A stretch of 64,000 nucleotides of DNA from PALSA-1004 sp963804885. Its GTDB lineage: Bacteria > Pseudomonadota > Gammaproteobacteria > Burkholderiales > SG8-41. The stretch spans positions 248,001-312,000 of the forward strand of contig CAWDSF010000020.1 in NCBI GenBank assembly GCA_963804885.1, read 5' to 3'. A program made the translations under genes and the position numbers. Under the pieces are notes generated by a model. The model was given only the letters and a program-made list of their open reading frames with translations, did no database searches and was not told the DNA's origin. Positions 7,687 through 16,901 of the stretch are shown here, one piece after another. How positions within the stretch are numbered: position 1 is the stretch's first letter; every line of letters begins with the position of its first letter.

Positions 7687-8583
7687 TCAACCGGCAATTT
7701 TGTTGCGGAGCAGGCCCAGGCCGCGGATTTCGGTTTCGAGCACGTCGCCCGGCTGCATGAACTCCGGCGGCGTGCGCGCGTGACCGACGCCCGCGGGCGT
7801 TCCGGTGCATATGATATCGCCCGGTTCCAGCGTGAGCCCCGCCGACAACTCGGCAATGATGCGCGGAATCTTGAAATACATGTGACGTGTATTGGATTGC
7901 TGTTTCGTGACACCGTTCACGCGGCATTCGATGTCGAGCGCCTGCGGGTCGGCAATTTCATCGGCGGTTGCGATCCACGGGCCCATCGGGCAAAGCCCGT
8001 CGAGGCTTTTGCCTTTGAACCATTGCTGGCCGTGCTGACGTTGCACTTCGCGTGCGGATACATCGTTGACCACGGTGTAGCCGAAGATGTGCGCCATCGC
8101 GTCGGCTTCCCTGATGTTGGTGCCGCCCTGGCCGATGATCACGCCGAGCTCCACTTCCCAATCGAGTTTCTCGGTGACGCCGCGGTGCGCCGGGACGTCG
8201 GCATACGGGCCGTTCACGGTGGTCGGCGCTTTGCTGAAGAACGCGGGATGCGCGGGCATTTCCTGCACGTGCGGCCGCGCCTTCGCGCCTTCTTCGAAGT
8301 GCTCGAGGTAATTCCAGCCCACGCAAAAAACGTTTTTATGCGGGCGCGGTATCGGCGCGAGCAGCATGACTTTATCGAGCGGCACGGCGTTCTTCGACTT
8401 TGCCGCGACGTCGTGCAGCCAGGCGAGCGCCGGCTTGCCCGCGGCGATCAGCGAAATCATGTCGGCCGGGTCGAATGGCGGTTCGCCGCCGGCGTTCTTG
8501 AGGTCGACGACCTCCTTGCCGTCGCGAACGAGGCCCAGGTGTTGCGGACCGTGGGTCCGCGGCGTGAAAGTTACAAGTCGCAA
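7687..8583 (-). CDS. Fumarylacetoacetate hydrolase (FAH) family protein
   Basis: 298 aa with an N-terminal cap and a C-terminal FAH domain. The metal-binding acidic cluster is seen in KLDWEVELGVIIG, and the conserved core continues through GYTVVNDVSAREVQ, FKGKSLDG and GDIICTGTPAGVG. Family members hydrolyse or decarboxylate 2,4-dioxo-acids or hydroxymuconates at the end of aromatic catabolic routes. The best start is a TTG at 8583, preceded by AGAGGGG. The gene sits between a proline iminopeptidase and the dioxygenase on the same strand. The precise substrate is not determinable. Confidence 0.88.
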   Translation of the reverse strand: MRLVTFTPRTHGPQHLGLVRDGKEVVDLKNAGGEPPFDPADMISLIAAGKPALAWLHDVAAKSKNAVPLDKVMLLAPIPRPHKNVFCVGWNYLEHFEEGAKARPHVQEMPAHPAFFSKAPTTVNGPYADVPAHRGVTEKLDWEVELGVIIGQGGTNIREADAMAHIFGYTVVNDVSAREVQRQHGQQWFKGKSLDGLCPMGPWIATADEIADPQALDIECRVNGVTKQQSNTRHMYFKIPRIIAELSAGLTLEPGDIICTGTPAGVGHARTPPEFMQPGDVLETEIRGLGLLRNKIAG

Positions 8584-8607
8584 ATCATTCCCCTCTCGAG
8601 TAAGCCG

Positions 8608-9573
8608 CTATGGTGCGCCTTTGAATCTTTCCATCGCGCGCACCAGCTCCGCGCAGATGCCCGGCTCCCACGCCGAGTGCCCGGCGTCGGGGACGATCAC
8701 GTAGTCGGCCTCAGGCCAGGCGCGATGCAGGTCGTGGGCGCTCACGATCGGGCACACAGCGTCGTAGCGTCCTTGGACGATTACGGCCGGGATGTGGCGG
8801 ATCCTGCCGATGTCGTCGAGCAGCGAATTGGCGGGCAGAAAAATATCGTGGCGGAAGTAGTGCGCCTCCAGGCGCGCGAGCCCCAGCGCCACCACGTCGC
8901 TCGCGAAATGCGCGACGGTGTCAGGGCTCGGCAACAAGGTCGAGCACGAGCCTTCGTATATACCCCATGCGCGCGCGGCCGGCATATGGATCGCGGGATC
9001 CGGATCCATCAACCGCTTGAAATATCCTTCGAGCAGATCGCCGCGCTCGTTCTCCGGCAGCGGCGCCGTGAATTTCTGCCACGCTTCAGGAAAGATATTG
9101 CGCAGCCCGTACAGGAACCAGTCGATCTCGCTTGGGCGGCACAGGAAGATACCGCGCAGCGCGAAACCGAGGCAGCGTTCGGGATGGGCTTCGCCGTAAG
9201 CGAGCGCAAGCGTCGAACCCCACGAGCCGCCGAATACTATCCATTGCTCGATGCCCAGGTGCTGGCGCAAACGCTCGATGTCGGCGATCAGCAGCGGCGT
9301 CGTGTTCTCGCGCACCTCGCCGAGCGGCGTCGATCGTCCCGCGCCGCGCTGATCGAAAATGACGATGCGATAGTGGGCAGGGTCGAAAAACCGGCGATGA
9401 TTGGGCGCGCTGCCGGCGCCCGGCCCGCCGTGCAAAAACACCACCGGCTCGCCGCGCGGATTGCCCGACTCTTCCCAGTACATCGTATGGATGCGGTCAA
9501 GCTGCAGCCGGCCCGCGTTGAACGGCTCGAGCGGCGGGTAAAGTTCGGTGCGCAGACGGGGCGAAATATCCAT
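8608..9573 (-). CDS. pip: Proline iminopeptidase (alpha/beta hydrolase, peptidase S33)
   Basis: 321 aa, starting at MDISPRLRTELYPPLEPF, which matches the usual N-terminus of the family; a longer open frame upstream was not used. The oxyanion motif HGGPGAG, the nucleophile elbow GGSWGSTLAL (catalytic Ser), the acid in GRYDAVCP and the His in AGHSAWEP are all present. It removes N-terminal proline from peptides in the cytoplasm. The gene is upstream of the FAH/TauD pair with a 24-bp gap and is divergent from maeB. Confidence 0.92.
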   Translation of the reverse strand: MDISPRLRTELYPPLEPFNAGRLQLDRIHTMYWEESGNPRGEPVVFLHGGPGAGSAPNHRRFFDPAHYRIVIFDQRGAGRSTPLGEVRENTTPLLIADIERLRQHLGIEQWIVFGGSWGSTLALAYGEAHPERCLGFALRGIFLCRPSEIDWFLYGLRNIFPEAWQKFTAPLPENERGDLLEGYFKRLMDPDPAIHMPAARAWGIYEGSCSTLLPSPDTVAHFASDVVALGLARLEAHYFRHDIFLPANSLLDDIGRIRHIPAVIVQGRYDAVCPIVSAHDLHRAWPEADYVIVPDAGHSAWEPGICAELVRAMERFKGAP

Positions 9574-9728
9574 GGCCGACCGAAGGAGGGTTTTAGGAAA
9601 CGGCGGAGGCGTGAAAATAGCATAAAGCCGGCGCAACGGCGATGTGCGCGCGCGGCGGCCCTGCGTCAATGCGGCAGTTCGCACGGGGCGCTGGGTTATA
9701 ATCGCTTGCCCACCCGCACACCGTTCCC

Positions 9729-12026
9729 ATGGACGAACAACTCCGCAAAAGCGCGCTCGACTATCACCGGCTGCCCACGCCCGGCAAGATAGCCGTCACC
9801 CCGACCAAGGGGCTGCTGAACCAGCACGATCTGTCGCTTGCGTACACGCCCGGTGTGGCCGCGGCCTGCGAATTGATCGTCGCCGACCCGGCCGAGGCGC
9901 GCAATATGACGGCGCGCGGCAACCTCGTGGGCGTGATCACTAACGGGACTGCGGTGCTCGGTCTCGGCAACATCGGCCCGCTCGCGGCCAAGCCCGTGAT
10001 GGAAGGCAAGGCGGTGCTGTTCAAGAAGTTCGCGGGCATCGACGTGTTCGATATCGAAATCAACGAGCGCGACCCCGACAAGCTGGTCGACATCATCGCG
10101 AGCCTCGAGCCGACGTTCGGCGGGATCAACCTCGAAGACATCAAAGCGCCCGAGTGCTTCATCGTCGAGCGCAAGCTGCGCGAACGCTGCCGCATCCCCG
10201 TATTCCACGACGACCAGCACGGCACCGCGATCACGGTATGCGCGGCGTTCATCAACGGCCTCAAAGTGGTCGGCAAGGACATCGCCGACATCAGGCTGGT
10301 CGTATCCGGCGCCGGCGCCGCGGCGCTCGCGTGCCTCGACCTGCTGGTCAAGCTCGGGCTGCCGAAAGAGCACATCACCGTCACCGACATCAAAGGGGTC
10401 GTCTATAAAGGACGCAAGGAAGAGATGGACCCCGACAAGGCGCAGTACGCGATCGAGACCAAGGCGCGCACCCTGGGCGAGGTGATCGCCGGCGCCGACG
10501 TGTTCCTCGGCCTGTCGGCCGGCGGCGTGCTGAAGCCGGACATGGTGGCGAAGATGGCCGCCCGGCCGCTGATACTGGCACTCGCCAATCCGGAGCCGGA
10601 AATTCTGCCGGCGCTCGCCAAACAGGCGAAGCCCGACGTCGTGATGGCGACCGGCCGCTCGGACTATCCGAATCAGGTCAACAACGTGTTGTGCTTTCCG
10701 TTTGTGTTCCGCGGCGCGCTCGACGTGGGCGCTACCACTATCAACACCGAGATGGAGCTTGCCGCGATCAAGGCGATCGCTTCGCTCGCGGAGGCCGAGC
10801 AGTCCGACATCGTCGCCATTGCGTACGGCGAGCAGAACCTGACGTTCGGTCCCGATTACCTGATACCGCGCCCGTTCGACCCGCGCCTGATCGTAAAAAT
10901 CGCGCCGGCAGTGGCCAAGGCGGCGATGGACAGCGGCGTTGCCACGCGGCCGATCAAGGACTTCGACGCCTATCGCGATTCGCTGCAGCAGTTCGTCTAC
11001 CACTCGGGCATGATCATGAAGCCGCTGTTTGCGGCTTCCAAGGAGACGCAGCGGCGGCGCATTGTCTACGCTGAGGGCGAGGATGAGCGCGTCCTGCGGG
11101 CGGTGCAGGTGGTGGTCGACGAGAAGCTCGCATTTCCGGTGCTGATCGGCCGGCCTGATGTGATCGAGCGCCGCATCGAGCGTTTTGGCCTGCGTGTGAA
11201 GGCGGGAACCGATTTCGAACTCATCAATCCGGATCGCGACGAGCGTTTCCGTGAATTCTGGGAAGAATACTACCGCCTCACTTCGCGTCGCGGCGTGACG
11301 CAGGAATACGCGAAGGCGGAGGTGCGCCGGCGCAATACCCTGATCGGTGCGTTGACCATCCATCGCGGCGAGGCCGATGGCATGCTGTGCGGTGCGTTCG
11401 GTGGCTTCGATGTGCATCTGAACTATATCGACCGCGTGATCGGCCGGCGTCCGGGAGTCAACAATTATTACGCCATGAACCTGCTGATGCTGCCGCAGCG
11501 TACGGTGTTCATCTGCGACACCTATGTGAATTTCGATCCGACTGCGGAGCAGGTCGCGGAAATGACAGTGCTCGCGGCGGAAGAGGTGCGGCGTTTCGGC
11601 ATGGTGCCGAAGATCGCCTTGCTGTCGCATTCGAGCTTCGGAACGGCAAATACGCCGACCGCGCAAAAGATGCGCGCAGCGCTCGCCCTGATCGAAAAAG
11701 TCGCTCCACATCTTGAAGTCGAAGGCGAAATGCACGGTGACGCGGCGCTCTCCGGCGAGGTGCGGAACCAGTCGTTTCCGTCGTCGCGGCTCAAGGGCGA
11801 CGCCAATCTGTTGATCATGCCGACGCTGGACGCCGCCAATATCGCATTCAACCTGCTGAAAACGGCGGCGGGCGACGGCATTACCGTCGGACCCATCCTG
11901 CTGGGTGCTGCCAAAGCGGTGCACATCGTCACGCCGACGGCAACGGTGCGCCGGCTCGTCAACATGACCGCGCTGACGGTAGTCGACGTCGGCGCCGAAC
12001 GCGGCAATCTCGCGCTGCCGTTCTAG
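9729..12026 (+). CDS. maeB: NADP-dependent malic enzyme with C-terminal phosphotransacetylase-like domain
   Basis: 765 aa, the full length of the two-domain MaeB type. The N-terminal malic domain (about residues 1-420) has LAYTPGVA, the substrate loop NGTAVLGLGNIGPLAAKPVMEGK, ECFIVERKLR and HDDQHGTA, then an NAD(P)-binding fold (VSGAGAAALACLDLL). The C-terminal part (about 430-765) resembles phosphate acetyltransferase, usually regulatory here. It decarboxylates malate to pyruvate with NADPH formation. It is immediately followed by fumC, which supplies malate, so the two probably form an anaplerotic unit. Confidence 0.96.
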   Translation: MDEQLRKSALDYHRLPTPGKIAVTPTKGLLNQHDLSLAYTPGVAAACELIVADPAEARNMTARGNLVGVITNGTAVLGLGNIGPLAAKPVMEGKAVLFKKFAGIDVFDIEINERDPDKLVDIIASLEPTFGGINLEDIKAPECFIVERKLRERCRIPVFHDDQHGTAITVCAAFINGLKVVGKDIADIRLVVSGAGAAALACLDLLVKLGLPKEHITVTDIKGVVYKGRKEEMDPDKAQYAIETKARTLGEVIAGADVFLGLSAGGVLKPDMVAKMAARPLILALANPEPEILPALAKQAKPDVVMATGRSDYPNQVNNVLCFPFVFRGALDVGATTINTEMELAAIKAIASLAEAEQSDIVAIAYGEQNLTFGPDYLIPRPFDPRLIVKIAPAVAKAAMDSGVATRPIKDFDAYRDSLQQFVYHSGMIMKPLFAASKETQRRRIVYAEGEDERVLRAVQVVVDEKLAFPVLIGRPDVIERRIERFGLRVKAGTDFELINPDRDERFREFWEEYYRLTSRRGVTQEYAKAEVRRRNTLIGALTIHRGEADGMLCGAFGGFDVHLNYIDRVIGRRPGVNNYYAMNLLMLPQRTVFICDTYVNFDPTAEQVAEMTVLAAEEVRRFGMVPKIALLSHSSFGTANTPTAQKMRAALALIEKVAPHLEVEGEMHGDAALSGEVRNQSFPSSRLKGDANLLIMPTLDAANIAFNLLKTAAGDGITVGPILLGAAKAVHIVTPTATVRRLVNMTALTVVDVGAERGNLALPF

Positions 12027-12085
12027 AGCGGGTACGACGTTTCTCGCGGGTACGGCAAAACCTATTGATGAATCAAGGAACGGCA

Positions 12086-13477
12086 ATGGCGAAATTCAGG
12101 ATCGAACGCGATACATTCGGCGACATCGAAGTGCCGGCGGAGCGCCTGTGGGGCGCGCAAACGCAACGCAGCCGGATCAACTTCAAATTTCCCGGCGAAA
12201 CCATGCCGCTTGCCGTCGTATACGCGCAAGTGATGGTCAAGCGCGCCGCGGCGGTGGTCAACATGGCGCTCGGCCTGCTCGACAAGAAAAAAGGGCAGGC
12301 GATCGTCAAGGCCGCCGATGAAGTTCTCGCGGGCAAGCACGATGCGGAGTTTCCGCTGGTCGTCTGGCAGACCGGCTCCGGCACCCAGACCAACATGAAC
12401 GTCAATGAAGTGCTCGCGAATCGCGCCTCGGAAATCCTCGGCGGCCAGCGCGGCGAGAAACGCCTCGTGCACCCGAACGACGACGTGAACATGGGCCAGT
12501 CGTCGAACGACACGTTTCCGACGGCGATGCACGTCGCGGCGGTGATCGCGCTGGAAAAAGAGCTGAAGCCCGCGGTGAAAGGGCTGCGCGACACGCTCCA
12601 CAAGAAGGCGAAGCAATTCGCGAAAATCGTCAAGATCGGGCGCACGCATTTGCAGGATGCGACGCCGTTGACTCTCGGCCAGGAATTCTCCGGCTATGTC
12701 TCGCAGCTCGACCATGGGTTGCAGCACGTGGCCGCCGCCATGCCGCATTTGTGCGAGCTTGCGCTGGGCGGCACGGCCGTGGGCACCGGCTTGAATGCGC
12801 ATCCGAAGTTTGCAGTGATGGTCGCGGCCGAGCTCGCGAAATATACCGGGCAGAAGTTCGTGACCGCGCCCAACAAGTTCGAGGCACTCGCTTCCTGCGA
12901 CGGCGTCGTGCATGCGCATGGCGCACTCAAGACGCTCGCCGCGTCGTTGATGAAAATCGCCAACGACGTGCGCTGGCTGGCGTCCGGCCCGCGCTGCGGC
13001 ATCGGTGAATTGAGCATTCCGGAGAACGAGCCGGGCAGCTCGATCATGCCGGGCAAGGTCAATCCGACGCAGTCGGAGTCGTTGACCATGGCGTGCTGCC
13101 AGGTGTTCGGCAACGACGTGGCGATCAATTTCGGCGGCGCGTCGGGCAATTTCGAGCTGAACGTGTTTAGGCCGCTGGTCATCACTAATTTCATGCACAG
13201 CGCGACCCTGCTCACGCACGGCTGCACCAATTTCAACGAGCAATGCGCAGTGGGCATCGAGGCGAACAAGGTGCGCATCGAGCAGCTGATGCGCGAATCG
13301 CTGATGCTGGTGACGGCGCTGAACCCGCACATCGGTTACGACAAGGCCGCGCAGATCGCCAAGAACGCGCACAAGAAAGGCCTCACGCTGAAAGCCTCCG
13401 CGCTGGCGCTCGGGCATGTGACCGAACAGCAGTTCGACGAGTGGGTCAAGCCCGAACAAATGGTCGGCAAAATCTGA
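12086..13477 (+). CDS. fumC: Class II fumarate hydratase (fumarase C)
   Basis: 463 aa from the ATG at 12086, which has AAGGA upstream and aligns with the known N-terminus (MAKFRIERDTFGDIEVPAE). Upstream ATGs at 12065 and 12068 are alternatives. Superfamily signatures include WGAQTQRS, TGSGTQTNMN, GQSSNDTFPTA, the signature GSSIMPGKVNPTQSE and the conserved FELNVFRP. The enzyme interconverts fumarate and malate in the TCA cycle and is oxygen-stable because it lacks an Fe-S cluster. Its position after maeB links malate production and use. Confidence 0.97.
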   Translation: MAKFRIERDTFGDIEVPAERLWGAQTQRSRINFKFPGETMPLAVVYAQVMVKRAAAVVNMALGLLDKKKGQAIVKAADEVLAGKHDAEFPLVVWQTGSGTQTNMNVNEVLANRASEILGGQRGEKRLVHPNDDVNMGQSSNDTFPTAMHVAAVIALEKELKPAVKGLRDTLHKKAKQFAKIVKIGRTHLQDATPLTLGQEFSGYVSQLDHGLQHVAAAMPHLCELALGGTAVGTGLNAHPKFAVMVAAELAKYTGQKFVTAPNKFEALASCDGVVHAHGALKTLAASLMKIANDVRWLASGPRCGIGELSIPENEPGSSIMPGKVNPTQSESLTMACCQVFGNDVAINFGGASGNFELNVFRPLVITNFMHSATLLTHGCTNFNEQCAVGIEANKVRIEQLMRESLMLVTALNPHIGYDKAAQIAKNAHKKGLTLKASALALGHVTEQQFDEWVKPEQMVGKI

Positions 13478-13497
13478 CGGCACGCCGGCACAGTCCA

Positions 13498-14205
13498 GTG
13501 GGCGCCGAGCGCGTTGCCGTAGTCACGGGCGCCAATCGCGGCATCGGCCTGGAAATCTGCCGTCAGCTCGCGGCATCCGGGTTGAACGTGGTGCTGACGA
13601 GTCGCGACGCCGCGAAAGGCAAAGCCGCATGCAAAACTCTTACCAGCGCCGGGCTGCAGGTCATCTACCGCCGGCTCGACGTAACGAGCGTGCGCGCCAT
13701 TCGCGCGCTGGCTGAATTCATGCAGAATGAATTCGGCCGGATCGACGTGCTGGTCAACAACGCGGGCGTCATGCTCGATCCGCGCGGCACGCGATTTTTA
13801 GACTCGACCCTCGCGACCTATCACGCAACGTTCGCAGTGAACGTGTGGGGCGCCCTCGCGGTTACGCAAGCGCTGCTGCCGCTGATGCAGAAGTGCCGTT
13901 ACGGCCGGATCGTCAATCTGTCGAGCGGGCTCGGCCAGTTCAGCGGTATGGGCAACAGCACACCCGCCTACCGCATGTCGAAAACCGCGCTGAATGCGCT
14001 CACCTGCGTCGTCGCGGCCGAGACGAAGGGCAGCAACATACTCGTCAATGCCGCATGTCCTGGATGGGTCAGGACGGACATGGGTGGCGCGGGCGCGCCG
14101 CGCTCCGTCGCGCAAGGCGCGGATACGCCCGTGTGGCTGGCGACTCTGACCGACGGCGGGCCCACCGGCGGCTATTTCCGCGATCGCAAACTTATCCCAT
14201 GGTAG
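13498..14205 (+). CDS. Short-chain dehydrogenase/reductase (SDR)
   Basis: About 235 aa from a GTG at 13498, the only plausible start between the fumC stop and the cofactor motif. The Rossmann motif VVTGANRGIG is followed by the NNAG motif (VLVNNAGVM), the catalytic Ser in VNLSSGLGQ and the Tyr-Lys pair in AYRMSK, so it should be active. It resembles carbonyl-reductase-type SDRs of COG1028. The stop overlaps the start of the next gene by 7 bp, showing translational coupling. No ribosome-binding site is clear and the substrate is unknown. Confidence 0.85.
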   Translation: MGAERVAVVTGANRGIGLEICRQLAASGLNVVLTSRDAAKGKAACKTLTSAGLQVIYRRLDVTSVRAIRALAEFMQNEFGRIDVLVNNAGVMLDPRGTRFLDSTLATYHATFAVNVWGALAVTQALLPLMQKCRYGRIVNLSSGLGQFSGMGNSTPAYRMSKTALNALTCVVAAETKGSNILVNAACPGWVRTDMGGAGAPRSVAQGADTPVWLATLTDGGPTGGYFRDRKLIPW

Positions 14206-14819
14206 CCAAACTCCAGCGTCTGTCCCGCGACGATATCTCCGCGCTGCTCGCGCGGCCGGCGGTCATGCCCGGCGCGCGCGATACCCACGTCGTCGCCCTG
14301 GCGCCGGACGCAAAGGTGATGCTGGCAGCGGTGCTGGTGCCGCTGATACCGCGCGAGAACGACGTGCATGTCTTGCTGACGCAGCGCACCGCGCATCTCA
14401 AAGATCATCCGAGCCAGATCAGTTTTCCCGGCGGACGCGTCGAAGGCGGCGACCAGGACCGCATAGAAACGGCGTTGCGCGAGGCCGAGGAGGAAATCGG
14501 GCTCGCGCGCGAGCGCGTGACCATCCTGGGCGCGCTGCCTGATTACGATATGCCGTCCGGATTCCGGATCAGCCCGGTGATCGGCTGGATCGAGCCGCCA
14601 TTTGCTTTGGAACTCGACCCGGTCGAAGTTGCCTCGGCGTTCGAGGTCCCGCTCTCCTATCTGCTCGATCCGTCCAACCACCAATATCGCCGGTATGAAT
14701 TCAACGGCCGCGTGCGCGATTACCTCGCAATGCCCTACGAGGGGCGCTATATCTGGGGCGCGACCGCCGGCATCCTGCAGCGCTTATCGCAGCAATTGGC
14801 AGGCGTTCCAGCTGAATAG
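14199..14819 (+). CDS. Nudix hydrolase of the CoA-pyrophosphatase type
   Basis: 206 aa; the ATG at 14199 overlaps the SDR gene. The Nudix box is visible as GGRVEGGDQDRIETALREAEEEIGL, with an Asp-bearing variant of the first acidic position. It is preceded by the family-specific LTQRTAHLKDHPSQISFPGG, typical of NudL/YeaB-type enzymes that cleave CoA and CoA derivatives to 3',5'-ADP and acyl-phosphopantetheine. It acts in the cytoplasm and may control CoA pools. Confidence 0.88.
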   Translation: MVAKLQRLSRDDISALLARPAVMPGARDTHVVALAPDAKVMLAAVLVPLIPRENDVHVLLTQRTAHLKDHPSQISFPGGRVEGGDQDRIETALREAEEEIGLARERVTILGALPDYDMPSGFRISPVIGWIEPPFALELDPVEVASAFEVPLSYLLDPSNHQYRRYEFNGRVRDYLAMPYEGRYIWGATAGILQRLSQQLAGVPAE

Positions 14820-14908
14820 CGCCATGCCGGCACGGCCGGCGCAGGCCGTGTCGTATCAACGGCGCGGGGCGGTATGGCAATATAGGACATGGGCGGGGGA
14901 ATTCAGGG

Positions 14909-16081
14909 ATGGATAGCAGCGATCGGCCGCCGGTAGGGCGCGTCGGCCTCGTCTTGACGGGCGGCGGCGCGCGCGCGGCGTATCAGGTCGGCGTGTTGCG
15001 GGCGATTGCAGAAATGCTACCGCCCGGCGCGCCGTGCCCGTTTCCCATCATCTGCGGAACTTCGGCGGGCGCGTTCAATGCGACAGTGCTCGCGGCCAAC
15101 GCCAGCAATTTCCGGCATGGCGTGCGCCAGCTGATGACCGTGTGGAAGAATTTTCACGTGCATCAGGTCTACCGCGCCGATCCGCTCGGCGTGATCCTCA
15201 ACAGCGGCAAGTGGATCATGGCCGGGCTCTTCGGCGGCCTCGATCGGCGGACGCCGATTTCGCTGCTCGACAACTCGCCGCTCGCAGATTTGCTGGGCAC
15301 CGGGCTTGATTTCAGCGGCGTGCAGCGTTCCATCGACGACGGTCACCTGTACGCGTTCAGCATCACGTGCTCGGGTTATACCTCGGGCCAGTCGGTCACT
15401 TTTTACCAGGGCGTGCCCGGGCTCGATCCGTGGCATCGCGCGCGGCGCATCGGCATTCCGGCGACGATCGGCCTCGAACACCTGATGGCGTCGTCCGCGC
15501 TGCCGTTCATTTTTCCGGCGACCCATATCAACCGCGAGTTTTTCGGCGACGGCTCGATGCGCCAGATCGCGCCCGTGAGCCCCGCGCTGCATCTGGGCGC
15601 CAATCGCCTGTTCGTGATAGGCGTCGGGCGCCAGCTGCAATCGCAGCAGCAGGAGCGCATCAAGACGGAGGCGTACCCTTCGCTCGCGCAGATTGCCGGC
15701 CATTGCCTGAACAGCATATTTCTGGACAGCCTCGAAGTCGATCTCGAGCGGCTGCAGCGCATCAATCGCACGCTGTCGATGATGCCGTCGGACTTGCGCG
15801 CCAAAAACAACATGCCGCTGCATGAAGTCGATTTCCGCGTGATTTCCCCGAGCGAGGCGCTCGAGAAAATCGCGCTGAATTACACCGACACGTTGCCGCG
15901 CACCATACGCGTGCTGCTCTATACCGTCGGCGCACTGAAGAAAAGCGGCTCTAACCTCGTGAGCTATCTGCTGTTCGAGAAGGAATACTGCCGCGCTTTG
16001 ATCAAGCTCGGCTACAACGACAGCATGCAAAGGCGCGACGAGCTGATGAAATTCCTCGGTTACGAGGCGTGCTGGCTGTAG
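14909..16081 (+). CDS. Patatin-like phospholipase
   Basis: 390 aa. The glycine-rich oxyanion loop LTGGGARAAYQVGVL, the nucleophile elbow GTSAG (catalytic Ser around residue 52) and the catalytic Asp in FGDGSMRQ define a patatin Ser-Asp dyad. The C-terminal ~150 residues are helical and specific to this bacterial subfamily. Members hydrolyse membrane phospholipids or acyl esters; some are linked to PHA metabolism. There is no signal peptide, so it is cytoplasmic or membrane-associated. Confidence 0.88.
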   Translation: MDSSDRPPVGRVGLVLTGGGARAAYQVGVLRAIAEMLPPGAPCPFPIICGTSAGAFNATVLAANASNFRHGVRQLMTVWKNFHVHQVYRADPLGVILNSGKWIMAGLFGGLDRRTPISLLDNSPLADLLGTGLDFSGVQRSIDDGHLYAFSITCSGYTSGQSVTFYQGVPGLDPWHRARRIGIPATIGLEHLMASSALPFIFPATHINREFFGDGSMRQIAPVSPALHLGANRLFVIGVGRQLQSQQQERIKTEAYPSLAQIAGHCLNSIFLDSLEVDLERLQRINRTLSMMPSDLRAKNNMPLHEVDFRVISPSEALEKIALNYTDTLPRTIRVLLYTVGALKKSGSNLVSYLLFEKEYCRALIKLGYNDSMQRRDELMKFLGYEACWL

Positions 16082-16241
16082 GGCCGGCACTCGATTTTGC
16101 CCCCGGCTTGTGCGGGCCATTGCGCGAACGATGGCGCAACAGGGCGGTCATATGAGAGCGTGTCGCAGCGCGAGGGTGCAAGTCCGCTGGCCATACCCGG
16201 AGAAAAGTCGGGAAATTGAGCAAAAGCGCGGGCTGACTTAT

Positions 16242-16283
16242 AGTTGAGCTGTCTGAGTTGAACAGTCTGAGTTGAGAAATCTA
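16242..16283 (+). repeat. Three tandem 14-bp repeats upstream of greB
   Basis: Units begin AGTTGAGCTGTCTG (16242), AGTTGAACAGTCTG (16256) and AGTTGAGAAATCTA (16270). The first two differ at three positions and the third decays after the AGTTGA core. The array lies 42 bp before the greB start, in the position of a promoter or operator. Confidence 0.7.
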
Positions 16284-16324
16284 AAGTAGTGCCGATATTG
16301 CCGGATAACGGAACTGGAAAAACC

Positions 16325-16846
16325 ATGAGCCGCGCATTTGTCAAAGAATCCGACGAAGATTCGGCTGCCGCCGAGCTGCCCGAGCGCCCGCTGAGCACCG
16401 CGCCGAACTACGTGACGCCGCGCGGCCTGGAAGCGTTGCGCGCGCGTCTGAAGGAATTGCAAAACGAGCGCGAGCGGCTGGCCGCCGCCGCCGAGCCCAT
16501 GGCCAAGCAACGGCTGCTCGAAATCAAGCGCGACATCCGCTATTTCACCGCGCAGATCGACCGTGCGACGCTGGTCGATATGGACGGCCAGCCGCACGAC
16601 GAAGTCCACTTCGGCGCGCGCGTCACGATCCGCGACGAGCAGGGCAAGGACCATACGTTTCAAATCGTCGGCGATGACGAGGCCGACGTCGCGGCCGGCC
16701 GCATCAGCTGGGCGTCACCGCTCGCGAAGGCAATGATGGGCGCGCGGGTCGGCGACACCGTGAAGTGGCAACGCCCGGCGGGCCCGTCCGAGGTGGAGAT
16801 CGTCGCGATCGACTATTCATCAGCATCGGCGACCAAGCGTACATGA
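16325..16846 (+). CDS. greB: Transcript cleavage factor GreB-like
   Basis: 173 aa from the ATG at 16325. After ~25 acidic residues comes a GreA/GreB coiled-coil N-terminal domain (YVTPRGLEALRARLKELQNERERL...AKQRLLEIKRDIRYFTAQIDRA). The FKBP-like C-terminal domain contains VHFGARVTIRDEQG, FQIVGDDEADVAAGRISWASPLAKAM and RVGDTVKWQRP. Gre factors stimulate RNA cleavage in backtracked RNA polymerase. The basic and hydrophobic pattern favours GreB over GreA. The next gene starts 55 bp downstream. Confidence 0.85.
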   Translation: MSRAFVKESDEDSAAAELPERPLSTAPNYVTPRGLEALRARLKELQNERERLAAAAEPMAKQRLLEIKRDIRYFTAQIDRATLVDMDGQPHDEVHFGARVTIRDEQGKDHTFQIVGDDEADVAAGRISWASPLAKAMMGARVGDTVKWQRPAGPSEVEIVAIDYSSASATKRT

Positions 16847-16901
16847 CGCGCTTGATTGCGCGGCTGGTCGCTGACGGCGCGGCCGCGGCAGTGCAGGCGC
16901 C

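Noticed and set aside
9696..12086. 796-aa minus-strand ORF opposite maeB
   Set aside because: It is a shadow of the high-GC maeB gene, with His/Arg/Asp-rich sequence and no family resemblance; other very long antisense frames (7564-9792, 12062-13483, 42248-44662) were rejected for the same reason.
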